Source: Ceratothoa steindachneri
Lineage: Eukaryota > Arthropoda > Malacostraca > Isopoda > Cymothoidae
Length of the DNA stretch: 64,000 nt
Reading direction: 5' to 3'
Assembly (NCBI GenBank): GCA_963969495.1
Contig: OZ018317.1
Span: 217,968,651-218,032,650, forward strand
Part shown: piece by piece, positions 22,471 through 33,771 of the stretch
How positions within the stretch are numbered: the stretch's first letter is position 1
Layout: each line of letters begins with the position of its first letter
Notes under the pieces: generated by a model
The model's input: the letters and a program-made list of their open reading frames with translations, nothing else
The model's database searches: none
What the model was told of the DNA's origin: nothing
Made by a program: the position numbers and the translations under genes

Positions 22471-23110
22471 CGAACCATTGTCGTGCCCCTCCATCTTTGG
22501 AGCCGCCCTTGGCCGCTCAACCTATGAAGATTCAGTGGCCACCCCGATTTGCTTTTGCAGGGCCCCCTTCAACCTTCCAGCTAAGATGGGCTTTCCCTTC
22601 TTCGGACTCTCTCTCGGACTTCTCTGGCTCTGTACCAGTGGCAGCCCGTTCTTTTCTTTTACAGGATCTCCCCACGACAGGACCAACCCTCTTGGGCAAG
22701 TGTTGGCAAGGTCCTAGCCCTCTAGTGTACTAAAGACGCACCCCTCCCTGGGGAACACCGTGTCGTGGCGGAGGGGCTTGCGTACTTCAATGACACAGTG
22801 GGCTATGTCAGTGAAGAGTGTGATGGACATTATTGTCCATCAGTCTGTCTTCAGGGGTCCTACCTTACTGAACAGGCCACCGTGGAGTACCGCTGTATGG
22901 GTTGCTGACCATGTTGACCGGAGGTATCGCCTTGAAGGCCGCACTTGTTCTGGGGCTATAGCGATTCACAACGTGGGTCTTAGCCTAGCCGTTGTCAAAC
23001 TTCCATTCAGGACGTTGCACTGTTTTTAAAACGACAGCTGTAGCGTGGGGGAGGGCTACCCTGAGGACGGTGTAAACCACCTAGTCTGGGGGAAACTACA
23101 GTAACATGAC
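22471..23110 (+). other. GC-rich block resembling the leader of the family B LINE
   Basis: GCACTGTTTTTAAAACGACA near 23016-23035, followed by a G-rich stretch and TACCC, resembles CCGCTGTTTTTAAAACGATA at 57280-57300 in the family B leader. No convincing coding frame is seen. It is probably a 5' leader fragment of a family A/B relative. Confidence 0.4.
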
Positions 23111-23239
23111 TCCACTTCCCCAGCGGTACGTGTTCTTTTAATACAAATATTTATGGGTGAAAATAATAAAAACTTTTCCCAGAGGCCCCAGGCTTCTGGT
23201 CCCCGTGCCACCAATGCAGACTTGCCATATCACTATATT

Positions 23240-23345
23240 ATATAGAGTTCTCTATATTTGAGCTGTTCCTCTAAATCACTCTATATTACTCTATATTAGA
23301 GGTCCCACTCTATATTTCTCTGAAGCACTCTATATTCTTTAAATA
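23240..23345. repeat. Irregular CTCTATAT repeat cluster
   Basis: CTCTATATT or close variants occur at least six times within about 100 bases, at uneven spacing. The flanks (23111-23239 and 23346-23793) are AT-rich intron with no recognised gene. Confidence 0.7.
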
Positions 23346-23793
23346 AATGATATTTTGCCATATAGTCAATAAAACAAATAATAAGTGTGTCAAATATCCA
23401 AGTTTTCCTATGTTACAAATGTGATCCTTTTTTTTCTCTCCCTTTTTAAAGTTCTATTTTTCCTTGTTAGAAAACTCAGCGCTTGCAAGAACAGTCCCAA
23501 TGAAGCACATCTGAGGGACACTGCTGGGGCTCCTTTGGTTCCACAGATTTTTAGTGTAATTTCATTTTCATAATTTTGTTATTTGTGGAATTTCCTAGTT
23601 GCAGCCTCTATTGCATTCTCTTAATTCTATGCCATTTGTAACAGTATAACAATTGATAATTCATTTCTTTTTTATCATGCATTCTCAGCATAATTACCTT
23701 TTTTCTTTTCATGAAATTGTTTTAGTCTTCTGGAGCTAGGTATCCACTTGGTGATTTGGTATCCTAAGTAGTAATAAGCGCTATCTAGATAGT

Positions 23794-24430
23794 ATGGCAT
23801 CAAAATACAAACAGAAATATAAGAAAGACTGGGGATGTGGCAAGGGTTGTAATGATGATCTGTTGGAGAAATGGTGTTCAGAAGATGCAGGGGATCCTTT
23901 TAATGGATACTGCAAGTGGTGCAACTGAAGGATTTCTGTCATCAATTTGGGGAAAGGTGCTCTTCTGCAGCATGCAAAGACAGAAATACATAAAAAGGCA
24001 ACCAGACAACTGAAAACTTCTAAGTCCATGAAAATGTTTATGGTTCCCACATCATCCAAGACTTCCAATGAAACCCTAAATGACTTAACCACCAAAGCAG
24101 AACTGCTGTTCTCTATTGCGTATGTTGAACATAATTTTTGCAGACCACCTTGACCCACTTTTGAAGCGTGCAAATCCTGATAGCAATATTTCTGAACAGT
24201 TCCAGTTGAAAAGAATTAAAGCAACATATCTAATAACTGATGGTGTGTATCCTATGGTGAAGACTGAGTTGATAAAGAAATTATGGACGCACCATTTCTC
24301 TCTCTTGATTGATGAAATCAACAAGAAATGTGGATGTAAATATATGAAAATGATAGTCTGGTTGTTTGATGAGGAAGAGGGCCGAGCTTGTGTTCATTTC
24401 TATAGAAGTTACCTTGGGTCATGCAGGAGC
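23794..24430 (+). pseudogene. BED-finger/hAT-like transposase, N-terminal fragment
   Basis: The ATG at 23794 opens MASKYKQKYKKDWGCGKGC, then FNGYCKWCN, a stop, and LLQHAKTEIHKKATRQL. C-x2-C followed by H-x4-5-H is a BED-type zinc finger. After a frameshift near 24120 the frame gives FADHLDPLLKRANPDSNIS, TYLITDGVYPMVKTELIKKL, HHFSLLIDEINKKCGCKYMK and VWLFDEEEGRACVHFYRSYLG. The Asp in LLIDE fits the first catalytic position of hAT-type transposases. The C-terminal half is absent: a family A 3' end begins about 24445. One stop and one frameshift make it dead. The hAT assignment is by motif pattern. Confidence 0.65.
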
Positions 24431-24444
24431 TGAGGTGGAGAAAA

Positions 24445-24873
24445 GGAACGCACCGCCATTTGATGGAGCGCTCGCCAGCGCCCTACTGTGAAGACTGTGT
24501 TGTCCCTCAGACTGTTCGGCACATTCTTGTTGAATGTCCCAGTCTGGGCGATCTTCGCGCACATTACGTGTCCCGGTACCGGGATGGGCGGGGTCGCTAC
24601 CGCCTACCCTTGTACTCTGGATGTGTTCGTGCAAATTGACTGGTGGACTTAGCGACATTTTGGGGGAGGCCGGCATTCCTCCCTTTGTTTAACTAGTTGT
24701 TTTTTTTGTTATTTTTGTAGGTCGCACGTTCCTGCCTCCTGTCTTTTTTCTTTTTTTTTGGGGGGGGGGGGGTTTGCATGTTATTTTAAAGTATCCTAGT
24801 ACTAGGCAGGGTTGAATACGGCGACTTATGCCCAAGTAGGCAGTCCCAGATGAGCTTTTAAAAAAAAAAAAAA
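24445..24873 (+). pseudogene. Family A 3' end, 5'-truncated insertion
   Basis: It starts in the C-terminal Cys/His motif (HRHLMERSPAPYCEDC, then RHILVECPSLGDLR) and ends with the 3' UTR: CCTAGTACTAGG palindrome near 24792, ATACGGCGACTTATGCCCAA near 24815, and a run of A at 24859-24873. It appears to have cut the BED/hAT fragment upstream, although no clear target duplication is visible. Confidence 0.75.
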
Positions 24874-24914
24874 TCAGAAGGTTACGAATTGTTAAAAAAG
24901 TTTTTGAGGCTAAA

Positions 24915-26690
24915 ACATTTAAGAGATGCCTACTCCAACAGATATTGAACTGCTTCTCTCGCTATGGCGAATCGCATAGTTTCGGTTTTCCTTCGCCAAG
25001 AATTGGGTACACTTCTGCCCTCCCCTACAGTTATCCCCGTTCCAGATTTGTTCCTAAACGGGATTCGTCTGGAAGTGGTGGATTCGCACCGTTTCCTCGG
25101 TTGTTTTTCTTGTTTTTGACCGACACCTCTCTGGGAGGCTCATATTCTCATCCTTAGGGTCTCGCTATGGACATTCTTCGTTCTGTTACTTTCATCACTC
25201 GTGGTGCTCATAGGGGCACTTACTTACCTTTCTATCGATCCTTTGTTCGTTCGAATCTTTGGAGTCAGCTTCTAACCCATATCTCCTCTGTTTGATGTCA
25301 GTGGGGCTTTACCAGTCGCTGCGTCTGTCTTCATGGCCGAGCTGGTTGCCATACGCCGCTCGGTACGGGAGATAACGTGACGTCCCCGGTTTGGAGATGT
25401 GATTGTCATCTTTGGCGACTCACAAAGTCCCCTCCCCCCCTGTAAGTGTTCTCGGTGCATTGGAATACCTTGGTCGCGCTATCCATTACCCCCACGTTGC
25501 CGCCAGCTGGGTGGAGGTCGAGATTTTCTTATAGCTGGGTTCTTGGACATCGGGGAATTGTGGGTAATTAATGAACCCCCCGATGAGGGTGCCAAAGAGT
25601 TCGCGTGGACTGAGTGACCAGGCAGTGTTTCGCTCTTCCTCAGACCGACTACATGACAGGAATCTACCCCCCCTTCCTGCCCCCTATCTGCTTGGCAAAG
25701 AAGATGGATGAAGGGATGCTAAAGTTGCAGGCCATTGCGCCACGACTTTTTTTTTATGGACCTACACCCTAAGCTGTGAAAACTTCTGGTGGCTTTTATG
25801 GAGCTCTTGCCTGCACCTTCCTGTGAGGACTACATTATCTCCTGGACTGTTTGGCACACTTGTTGAATGTCCCATTCTGGGTGATCTTCATTCACATTAC
25901 CTGTTCCTATACTGGGACAAGTTCGTACTACGACTGTTTTTTTTATGGACCTACACCCTAAGCTGTGAAACCTTCTGGTGGCTTTCTGTCATTTTCGAAT
26001 TGGGACCACTCTTGGGAAACAGTAACATTTTATGGAGCTCTTGCCTGCACCTTCCCGTGAGGACTACATTATCTCCTGGACTGTTCGGCACACTTGTTGA
26101 ATGTCCCATTCTGGGTGATCTTCATTCACATTACCTGTTCTTATACTGGGACAAGTTCGTACTACGACTGTTTTTTTTTATGGACCTACACCCTAAGCTG
26201 TGAAACCTTCTGGTGGCTTTCTGTCATTTTCGAATTGGGACCACTCTTGGGAAACAGTAACATTTTATGGAGCTCTTGCCTGTACCTTCCTGCACCGTCC
26301 TGCGAGGACTACGTTATCTCCTGGACTGTTCGGCACACTTGTTGAATGTCCCATTCTGGGTGATCTTCCTTCACATTACCTGTTTCTGTACTGGGACAAG
26401 TTTGTACTACAGACTTTTGGATTATCTTACACTTTGGAAGACGTTGACCCACACTGATGAGAGCCAAATAATATATTTTATTCTCTTTGGTGTGGGTTGC
26501 ATTTTCCTGCACTTGGGGAAGGCAGGCCTCCCCTGACACCTGAGCATCTTTCCTTCTTCTTGCTTTTTTTTGCTTCTTTACTTTTTTTATTTGGTTTGGT
26601 TTTGGGAATTTTAAATTAGCTTAGAACTAGGATGCTATTTTAATTACAGAACCTCATGCCCAGTAAGTCACTCACCAGATTTGGGTTTTT
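24915..26690 (+). pseudogene. Family A copy (RT and RNase H remnants) with tandem 3' coding repeats
   Basis: RT text starts near 24925 and is heavily decayed. RNase H traces are near 25320-25620 (IFGDSQSPL in place of IYSDSQSAL). The C-terminal part from about 25750 to 26400 is tandemly repeated. The 3' UTR (TTAGCTTAGAACTAGGATG near 26617, TCACTCACCAGATTT near 26670) ends near 26690. No functional frame remains. Confidence 0.7.
25745..26400 (+). repeat. Three tandem copies of a ~235-bp unit from the family A ORF2 end
   Basis: The landmark CCTACACCCTAAGCTGTGAA occurs at 25761, 25950 and 26185, spacings of 189 and 235 bases. The first unit lacks about 46 bases that the others carry between TGGTGGCTTT and TATGGAGCTC. 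Each unit includes the Cys/His tail text (CEDYVIS- or REDYIIS-like, then the LVECPILGDLHSHYL frame). Units two and three are nearly identical. Confidence 0.85.
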
Positions 26691-27296
26691 AATCAAGTCT
26701 TGTATTAGGCTACAAAGTATTTGTGGAAATTTGTTCCCTTGGAAGCAGTTTCAGGATGGCCGCTATAAAGAAAGAAAAATCTCAATTTTTTTTTCTTAAA
26801 ACAGCTTTACTTTTGACTGCTTTTCTAACTTGAATCCAATGGATGTGCTTGGAATAAGTATCTTCTCAAATATCTTTGTAATTAGCCCCCTAAATTGTTA
26901 TGGATAACCTTTTAGCTCCAAATTATTTCTCTGTCATTTCTTTATTTTAGTATTTCAAATTTGAGTCCTAAAAAAATTAGTTTCTAAGGAGTTAAATACA
27001 TTTACAAGTACATAGAAGTATGCCTATGATCTTCATTGCATGGGGAAATGAGAGAGAGCTCCCCTTTGAGCTCTCTGTGAGAAAATGCACATCACACTGA
27101 GCACTGTTTATGATTCCCAAGTCAATGAATCCTCACATATAATTGTGATTTTTTGAAGCATGGTGATGATGGCTGATGATGATTGTAGTGCAGCCAGAGA
27201 TATGGAGCTGCATAGTCCTTTTTATAGTAGATAATTTTTTGTTAGTGCTTGAATAGTGTCATTTTTATAAACGAGGCAGTTGGTTTTCTTTGGTAG
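26691..27296 (+). other. Intron sequence without recognised features
   Basis: AT-rich single-copy-looking intron that leads to the acceptor tttctttggtag at 27296. No gene or element is recognised. Confidence 0.5.
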
Positions 27297-27454
27297 GTTG
27301 CCAGGCCCTGAACATCACAGAGGAGCTGGGTCAAGTGGGTCACATATTTACCGACAAGACAGGAACACTGACCGAAAATGACATGGTATTCCAGCGCTGC
27401 TCTATTAATGGTATTGATTATAACCATGTACCTTACACCAGTTGCAACAATAAG
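27297..27454 (+). CDS. ATP10-class P4-ATPase exon with the DKTGT phosphorylation site
   Basis: A 158-bp exon, acceptor ttggtag before 27297 and donor AAG|gttaga after 27454. Its first two bases complete an Arg codon with the previous exon. It reads [20 protein letters not shown] and [20 protein letters not shown]. The Asp of DKTGT is the residue phosphorylated in every P-type ATPase cycle. The text [13 protein letters not shown] after TLTEN is of the ATP10 kind, where MVFRRC is usual, rather than of the ATP8 or ATP11 kinds. All core residues are intact, so this part of the gene looks functional. It leaves in phase 0. Confidence 0.94.
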
Positions 27455-28074
27455 GTTAGATCACATGTTTCTTTAATTTTATATGAAATGCTCAGCTCTC
27501 TTCAAGGAGAGCAAAATCTCTGTTAGTTTGCTAGAGAATTTTTTGGCAAACTAAATGAAATATTGTAGATTATTCTGGATATAATTGGAATGTATTTACA
27601 AGTATATTAAAACCTAGCTAACCTGCAAGAGGTATTAACATAACAATTCAACAGATGACAAAAGCCACAAGGACCTATCAGAGGTTATACAAGTCAACAC
27701 ATCGCATAAAGTGCAAATGCAAGATTGTGTCTGAACTGCTCAAAAAAGGCATCACCATCATTGCTTGTCATAAACTAAATCATGCACTACACATATCAAT
27801 AATATACACAAATTGATATTAAAATATGTAAATTGCCCCTGTTTAGTTATTACACCTGGTATCTGGAAAAGCAATGTCCTTCCCACCCCAGTGCACCCTG
27901 TGTCCTGTCAGCACTATCACCTGAAAGAAAAACTTATACATGGTGTAACTGTCCCAAGTATAGTCAATTCTTAGAGAAACTGGTGGTATTCCATAAATCT
28001 TCATTTGATCCTTTTAATAGACCTCCAACTGCCATTTCATTGTTATTCTACCTAGTAAAACAGATCTGACTAGT
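27455..28074 (+). other. Intron sequence, possibly with CR1 3' UTR debris
   Basis: AATTCAACAGATGACA near 27645 recurs as GAATTCAACAGATGACA near 28096, next to the CR1 C-terminal text on the minus strand. The stretch may therefore include the 3' UTR of a second CR1 copy. No coding frame is supported. Confidence 0.4.
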
Positions 28075-28770
28075 TACCTTAACATTAAAATAACAGAATT
28101 CAACAGATGACAATGACCAATGATACCTACCCTCCCCATAAACTCATCTAACCTGTACTTTAAAACATTTAAATTTGGTCTGCTTATTGTCTCCTGTGGT
28201 AAACCATTCCAGTAATCTAGCACACTGTTGGTGAAAATATACTTTCTCACATCCAACCTACACTTCTGTTTTTATAATTTTCAAGTTGTTGCCCCTAGTC
28301 CTATTACTACCTTCCAACTTAAAACATTTGCTACACTATATCTTAACTACCCCAGTAAATTTTTTTAAAAGCTCAATCATATCCCCTCTTACACACCTTT
28401 CAAATGAGAACATATTTAGCACCCTCAACCTATCTATATATTCAAGGTGCTTCAGGGAAGGTTGCCCTTCTTTGCACTGACTGTAGCATATTGATATCAT
28501 GTCTAAAGTGTGGTGACGATGCTTGTATACAGTACTCGAAAAGTGGGGTGACTTAATCATATTAGTTATAAAGTTTAAGGATAACCTCTTTACTTTTGTA
28601 ACTAACATTCCTCTTAATGAACCCCACCACTCTATTTGCTCTATTTTTTGTCTCAATAAACTGCTTATAAAACCTCACTGAGCTATTCTCTACTACTTGT
28701 AAGTCATCTTCATCTACTGCATTCAGTCAATCCCCATGCATTTCATAACTAAATTCTCTATTGTCTCTTC
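28075..28770 (-). pseudogene. CR1-like ORF2, C-terminal part (minus strand)
   Basis: On the minus strand the CR1 tail is clear: EWWGSLRGMLVTKVKRLSLN near 28565-28625, SLKHLEYIDRLRVLNMFSFE near 28410-28470, VRGDMIELLKKFTGV near 28345-28395, and DVRKYIFTNSVLDYWNGLPQ near 28195-28255, with NLNVLKYRLDEFMGRVG after it. Frames shift several times. The element continues upstream (higher coordinates) at 30346 after a family A insertion. Confidence 0.8.
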
Positions 28771-30345
28771 CTCCCGTAAGGGGCGCGGCTATTTGCCTTC
28801 CTGGCCGCTGAGCTGACATTATTGATAGAGAGCGAAGGTGACCCGTTTCTTGGACGGTAGCTTTCTGGTGAATGCGTCGAATCCCTCCGAAGTGGCCATG
28901 ATTAGTGCCCTTCGGACACTAGATGGCACACCGGTGAGTGTGACGCCGCACTCTACCATGAACTTCCTGAAAGGAGTAGTTTATGCGAGGTAGCTCTTGG
29001 ACTACTCCATAGATGACATCACCTTAGAGCTGGCTGACCATGGGGCTAAGCTCCCTGAGTTGATGCATTCTGGTTGGTATCGCTACCATGTGAAGCTATT
29101 CGTGCCACTGCCTCGGAGGTGCTATTACTCTCACCGCTTTGACCATACTAATCGCTCTTGTAGCCACGCAAAAGTAGGGGTTACTCGAAGTCTGTGTAAT
29201 TCGTGCTTGACCAAGTGTGTCAATTGTGGAGAGCTGCACCTTGCTTCCTCGAAGTTGTGGTGCGATCTCTTTGTGAATGAAATCCTAGCCGTTCAGGCCC
29301 AGGATCGTTTCTCATTTCCGAGGCTAAGGACTTGGTCCTGGCGAGCCAGTGTCTCCCTGCGACGTCATGCCTCAATGCTAAGAAAGACACCCTCTGCTCC
29401 TGGCCCCTCCAGGCCTACGAGCACGCGTCTATTCGGAACCCTTCTGCGTGTTCTAGCCACCCCGGGTGCTCCCCTGGTAAAGCTGGCCCCACAAAGGCTT
29501 CACACCCAGCTCCGGCTAAAACCAGGGCTCCCCTCCTTTACCCCAGCGTGACCGTTTCATGTAAGGCGAAACGGTCGCGCTCCTCCTTCGGGTCGTTAGA
29601 CTCACAGGAGACCACACCCCTGAAGTTGGTCGTGAGGACATCATCGAGGGTTCCAAAAGCTGCCCCCGGAAAGCAGGACAGCACTAAAGGAGCTTCAGAT
29701 CCTTCGCCGACACCTGACACCCAGCAGCGCAGTAGATCCTCCAAAAGAGGGAGCCCCGGAGCCCCCTCACTCACATAAGGTTTCGAGGCTGTGGGAGGAA
29801 AAGACTCGTATGGCGAGCCAAACCTCCCCCGGTAAGTACTCGAAGGCGACAGCGGCCGCTGCCGCCCGAAAGCCCGCCACGGTGGTGCTTGGCGCTGGCG
29901 CGGTGGTCTGCATTTCAGGAAATGACTGATTTCGCTATCTCATTATAGGAGTTTTAGGTCGGGGTAAGTTCTTGCAGGACCCTCCGGGGGTCCTATTCTC
30001 CAGGAGAATGAGAGCGCAATCTCGGTCCTCGCGTCCGTGGCAGAATCCTCCGCCAGCATTCAGTGCGCTTCGTGATATCGCGGAAGACTGTCGACTGGAC
30101 TTTACCTCCAGAGGCAGATAACCCTTCAACGACAGGTTTACTCTGAGTGAGTTTCGCTCTGCTCTCACTTTGTGCCCAGACACCGCCCCTTGTCCGGACG
30201 ATGTCCCGTTCCATGATGAGCTGCTGATAGGGCTACTGACTTACTTTCCTCTCGATCCTTTTTCGTTCGAAGTTTCACACCTGATGCAAGTTTTATGCAG
30301 CAGCCGCTAAGCGTGTATCGTGGAAGGTGCACTCAATCCACCACA
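28771..30345 (+). mobile_element. Internally deleted family A copy nested in a CR1
   Basis: It begins with the 5' terminus CCCGTAAGGGGCGCGGCTAT at 28773. It jumps to mid ORF1 near 28830 (SVTPHSTMNFLKGVVYAR-like text, CYYSHRFDHTNRSC near 29118-29160) and runs through the ORF1 tail to about 29830. It then carries scraps of the endonuclease end and RT start (29870-30210) and late RT text to 30345. One 5' end and several deletions give 1.6 kb instead of 6.7 kb. It separates two halves of one CR1 reading frame. Confidence 0.75.
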
Positions 30346-32340
30346 CTTATATATATTGAATTTCATGTTCCATTTATAGGGCATTGGAAGATTTTATCTA
30401 GATCTCGCTTAATTAATATGCTATCGGTTTCATTTAAAATTTTACCCCAAATTTTTTGTGTCATCTGCAAATTTGGATAATCTACTAACTAGGCCAGTGT
30501 CCATATCCTTTCATAAATAAGGAACAACAATGGTCCCAACACAGACCCCTGGGGCACACCACTAGTTACATTTTTCCACTCCGAAAATTTACCATTTGAA
30601 ATTACTCTCTGCTTACAATTACTTAGCAATGACTCTATCCATTATAGGAGGATTTCCCTAATTCCATGAGCATAAGGTGTTGAATGCCTTAGCAAAGCCT
30701 AACTAAACTATGTCCAAAGATCTACTTTTTTCATAGCTTTTAATCATGCTGTCATAAAATTCTAAAAGATTAGTTGACATGTTCGTTTCTGTCTAAAGCC
30801 GTGGTGACTATCATTAATGAGGTTACGAGTTTACAAATAAATGACGGATTCCATTAATTTATCTACGATGGATATTAAACTTATGGGCCTATAATTGGTC
30901 TGAAGTTCTCTTTTTGCCTTAAAAATAGGAGTCATATTCGCTAGCTTAAAATCTAATGGCACAGCACCTTCTAAAGATTTGTTTTAAAAAAAATTTCATT
31001 AGTGGCCCCACTAACACCTTTCAAATTTCTTTTGCGCCCGATAGATTAAATCAGGATCCGGAGATTTACTAGATTTTAACTTACTGATATGCAAATCTAT
31101 TTCTGATTCGAAGAATTCACTATCGTTTAAAAGGTTATGCTCATTAAAGTTTATCCTATCATTTATTCATGGTATATTATGTTCATCTTCATTTATATAT
31201 CCTGATGCAAAAAGCTATTTTATATATTGGCTGCCTTTTCTGTATTTGAAAGTAATTTTTTATTGTCATTTCTGATAGGTCCTATTGTTTCCTTTATTGG
31301 GTTTCTATTGGATACATAATCCAAAAACTTCATAGGGTTATGTTTACTTTCTTTGGCAAGTTGAATTTCATAATTTCTTTTAGTGCTTCATATTTCCTTT
31401 TGGGCTATTTAAATATTTCTTTGGATGGGTTAAACTTCTGATGCTTGTATGTGCAGTTCCTGTCCTTCAATTTGACTTGGATATCATGAGTGCACCAGTT
31501 TGGTGTACTTGAGGCATTTTTTTTCTCCCACTGCAGAATGAATTGCTCATTTAATTCTCTAAAATGCTGGGGGAAAATGGACCAGCACTGATTAACATTT
31601 CCTAATGTTGGCTCCCACTTGATCTCTCTAAACTTGCAGTTTAATATCATTATTATCCTTGTTTTGATTTATATTAATATTGAGCTCTATTCATTTGTGA
31701 TCTCTGGAACCTATACCTTCCCCAATACTAATACCCTGAGATAAGATTAACATAGTTAGTCAGAATTAAATCTAGGATATTTTCCCCTTGGGTTGGTTCA
31801 TTGACTAATTGTGTTAAGTAGTTTTCTTCCATTAACTCCAATAGCCTTTGCCCCTTCCCTTCTGCATTTAACTTTCCATTGTTAATATTTCTGCAATTTA
31901 AGTCCCTAATTAATAAAGAGCAATTATTTTTAATGTTACTTCCAATAATGTTATACCTATAAATCCATGTCAATCACAATATGTTGTGGCAAGGGTCTAT
32001 ATACTACAAAGATATTTATTGGAAAAACCATCCAATTTTATTTCGGCGCATATTACCTCAACTTCTCTGGAAGAGTCAATTTTAATTTTGGTAAACATAT
32101 GTTTTTTGGTGTACAGTAGTAGTACTCCATCCTGTTTATGCATACAGTTTTTATTGATTAATTTATAACCTGGTAGTTGCAAATTGCCGATATAGTCTCT
32201 CCTAGCTGTCTCTGCCCATAATTCTGTTATTGCTATAATATCGAAGTTGCGTAGGTGTACTAAACATTTAAATTCGCTGAGCTTATTTTGAATACTATGC
32301 GTGTTACAGTAGTAAGCATGTAAATTTGTTTTTTGAAAGG
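30346..32340 (-). pseudogene. CR1-like ORF2, endonuclease and RT part (minus strand)
   Basis: Minus-strand landmarks in 5'-3' order: a VLLLYTKKHMFTKIKI block near 32090-32130 (endonuclease), LNCRNINNGKLNAEGKGQRL and NEPTQGENILDLILTN near 31750-31900 (endonuclease end), CTHDIQVKLKDRNCTYKHQK near 31430-31490, then RT with LSKFADDTKN near 30450-30480 and the text NIYKC at 30346-30360, where the family A insertion starts. Stops and frameshifts are frequent. Together with 28075-28770 this forms one CR1 copy. Confidence 0.78.
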
Positions 32341-32349
32341 GTACGTTAT

Positions 32350-33240
32350 TATTTCAGTGTGGTCAGCCATTACTATTCATCATCTATGTCAACGGCATGG
32401 ACGGTGACATGGTTGCTAAGATTTCTAAATTTGCCGATGATACCAAGCTTGGTATGAATGTGGCAAAGGAAGGAAATACTGCCCGCCTTCAAGATGATCT
32501 TCGGAAGATTGGAGAGTGGTCGGACACATGGCAAATGCCATTTAACGTGAACAAATGCAAAGTGATGCATATCGGCCACCGAAACCCCCAATCTCAATAT
32601 ATCTTTAAGGGCACTGCTATTTAATCCACCGACACTAAGAAGGACTTGGGTATAACAATCACTAGTGACCTCAAGTTCTCGAAACAGTGCATTGAGGTGG
32701 AGAAAAAGGCCCAAAGGATGCTAGGATACATAAAGCGCCAGTTTGGATATCGGAACAAGGAAATAGTACTGTGTTTGTACAACTCACTTGTCCGACCGCA
32801 CCTGTAGTATGCCGTACAATTTTGGAGTCCTCCATTTCGAAAGGATATTGCGAGATTGGAATGTGTGCAAGCCAGGGCAACCAAACTGATTCCCTCTATC
32901 AGACACAAAAGTTATGATGATAGATTAAGGGAATTAGATCTGTTCTTGTTGGAAACCTGGAGACTTCGTGTTCAGCTTCTTGAAGTGTTTAAAATACTTT
33001 GAGGCTTCGATAATGTAGACTACACAGATATTTTCCAACTTAGTGAGGGCAGAACGAAAATTTACGGCTAAAAACTTGAACTGAAACGTTACAACCGTGA
33101 TCTGTGTGGTAAATTTTTCACATACATCATCTGTGGTACCTGGAACACACTTCCAGTGGAAGTTGTCAACAACAATTCTGTTGATCAGTTCAAGTCAATA
33201 CTGGACAAAGTCTTGAAAAGTGGCCATTTGGGCACGTAGC
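32350..33240 (+). pseudogene. CR1/L2-like RT C-terminal fragment
   Basis: A 5'-truncated LINE with long readable stretches: LLFIIYVNGMDGDMVAKISK, FADDTKLGMNVAKEG near 32430-32475 (catalytic FADD), WQMPFNVNKCKVMHIGHRN near 32528-32585, KRQFGYRNKEIVLCLYNSLV near 32735-32795, and the C-terminal FTYIICGTWNTLPVEVVNNN near 33115-33175. Four or more in-frame stops are present. It differs in sequence from the CR1 copies at 4.1 and 28-32 kb, so it belongs to another lineage. The 3' tail runs on to about 33440. Confidence 0.8.
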
Positions 33241-33771
33241 CATTGAGCAGAACTGTGCCTGCTCAACTGTTAGCCCAAAGATACCCTCATTGAATGGACC
33301 GTAAGGTCTCCTAGGGTACTTCTTTTCCTTGTAGCTCCTTGTAGCTCTTTGAACCTTAACGAACCCATCATCCCTAGTTACAGAAAGCTGGCCAGGCAGG
33401 CTATCTCGACTGGCTGGATTAGCTCTGGTTGTTGTTCATCTCACTGTGCACCTTCCATTATCTGAGTATCAAAATCAACCAAGGTTTTGGCACCATATTC
33501 CTGCAGAAAAGTACTCTTTAAAGGAGAGCAAGAGGAGTGATAGGAATGATCCATTAATCCATGCAGCCGAAGCTAAATTAATTAAATGACTATTTCTGGA
33601 GAATTCCCCAGGCAGAATTAGGCTATTAACATAGTCAAAGAAACTGAAGGCTTCCTTGGAGTATCAAGACGATGACGGAAAATGTATGTATGCGCGTGTG
33701 TGTGATTCAATGTTTTGCAAATGTGTGTGTGAGGAATGTGTATCAGTTTAATCTGTCTGTAAATGGGAATA
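33241..33771 (+). other. LINE 3' tail and intron sequence with a TG-rich patch
   Basis: The first ~200 bases look like the 3' UTR of the preceding LINE. A TGTATGTATGCGCGTGTGTGTG patch lies near 33684. Nothing else is recognised. Confidence 0.45.

Noticed and set aside
25745..26400. A CRISPR-like array.
   Set aside because: The units are about 235 bases, coding-derived and continuous, without short repeats and unique spacers; this is also animal DNA.
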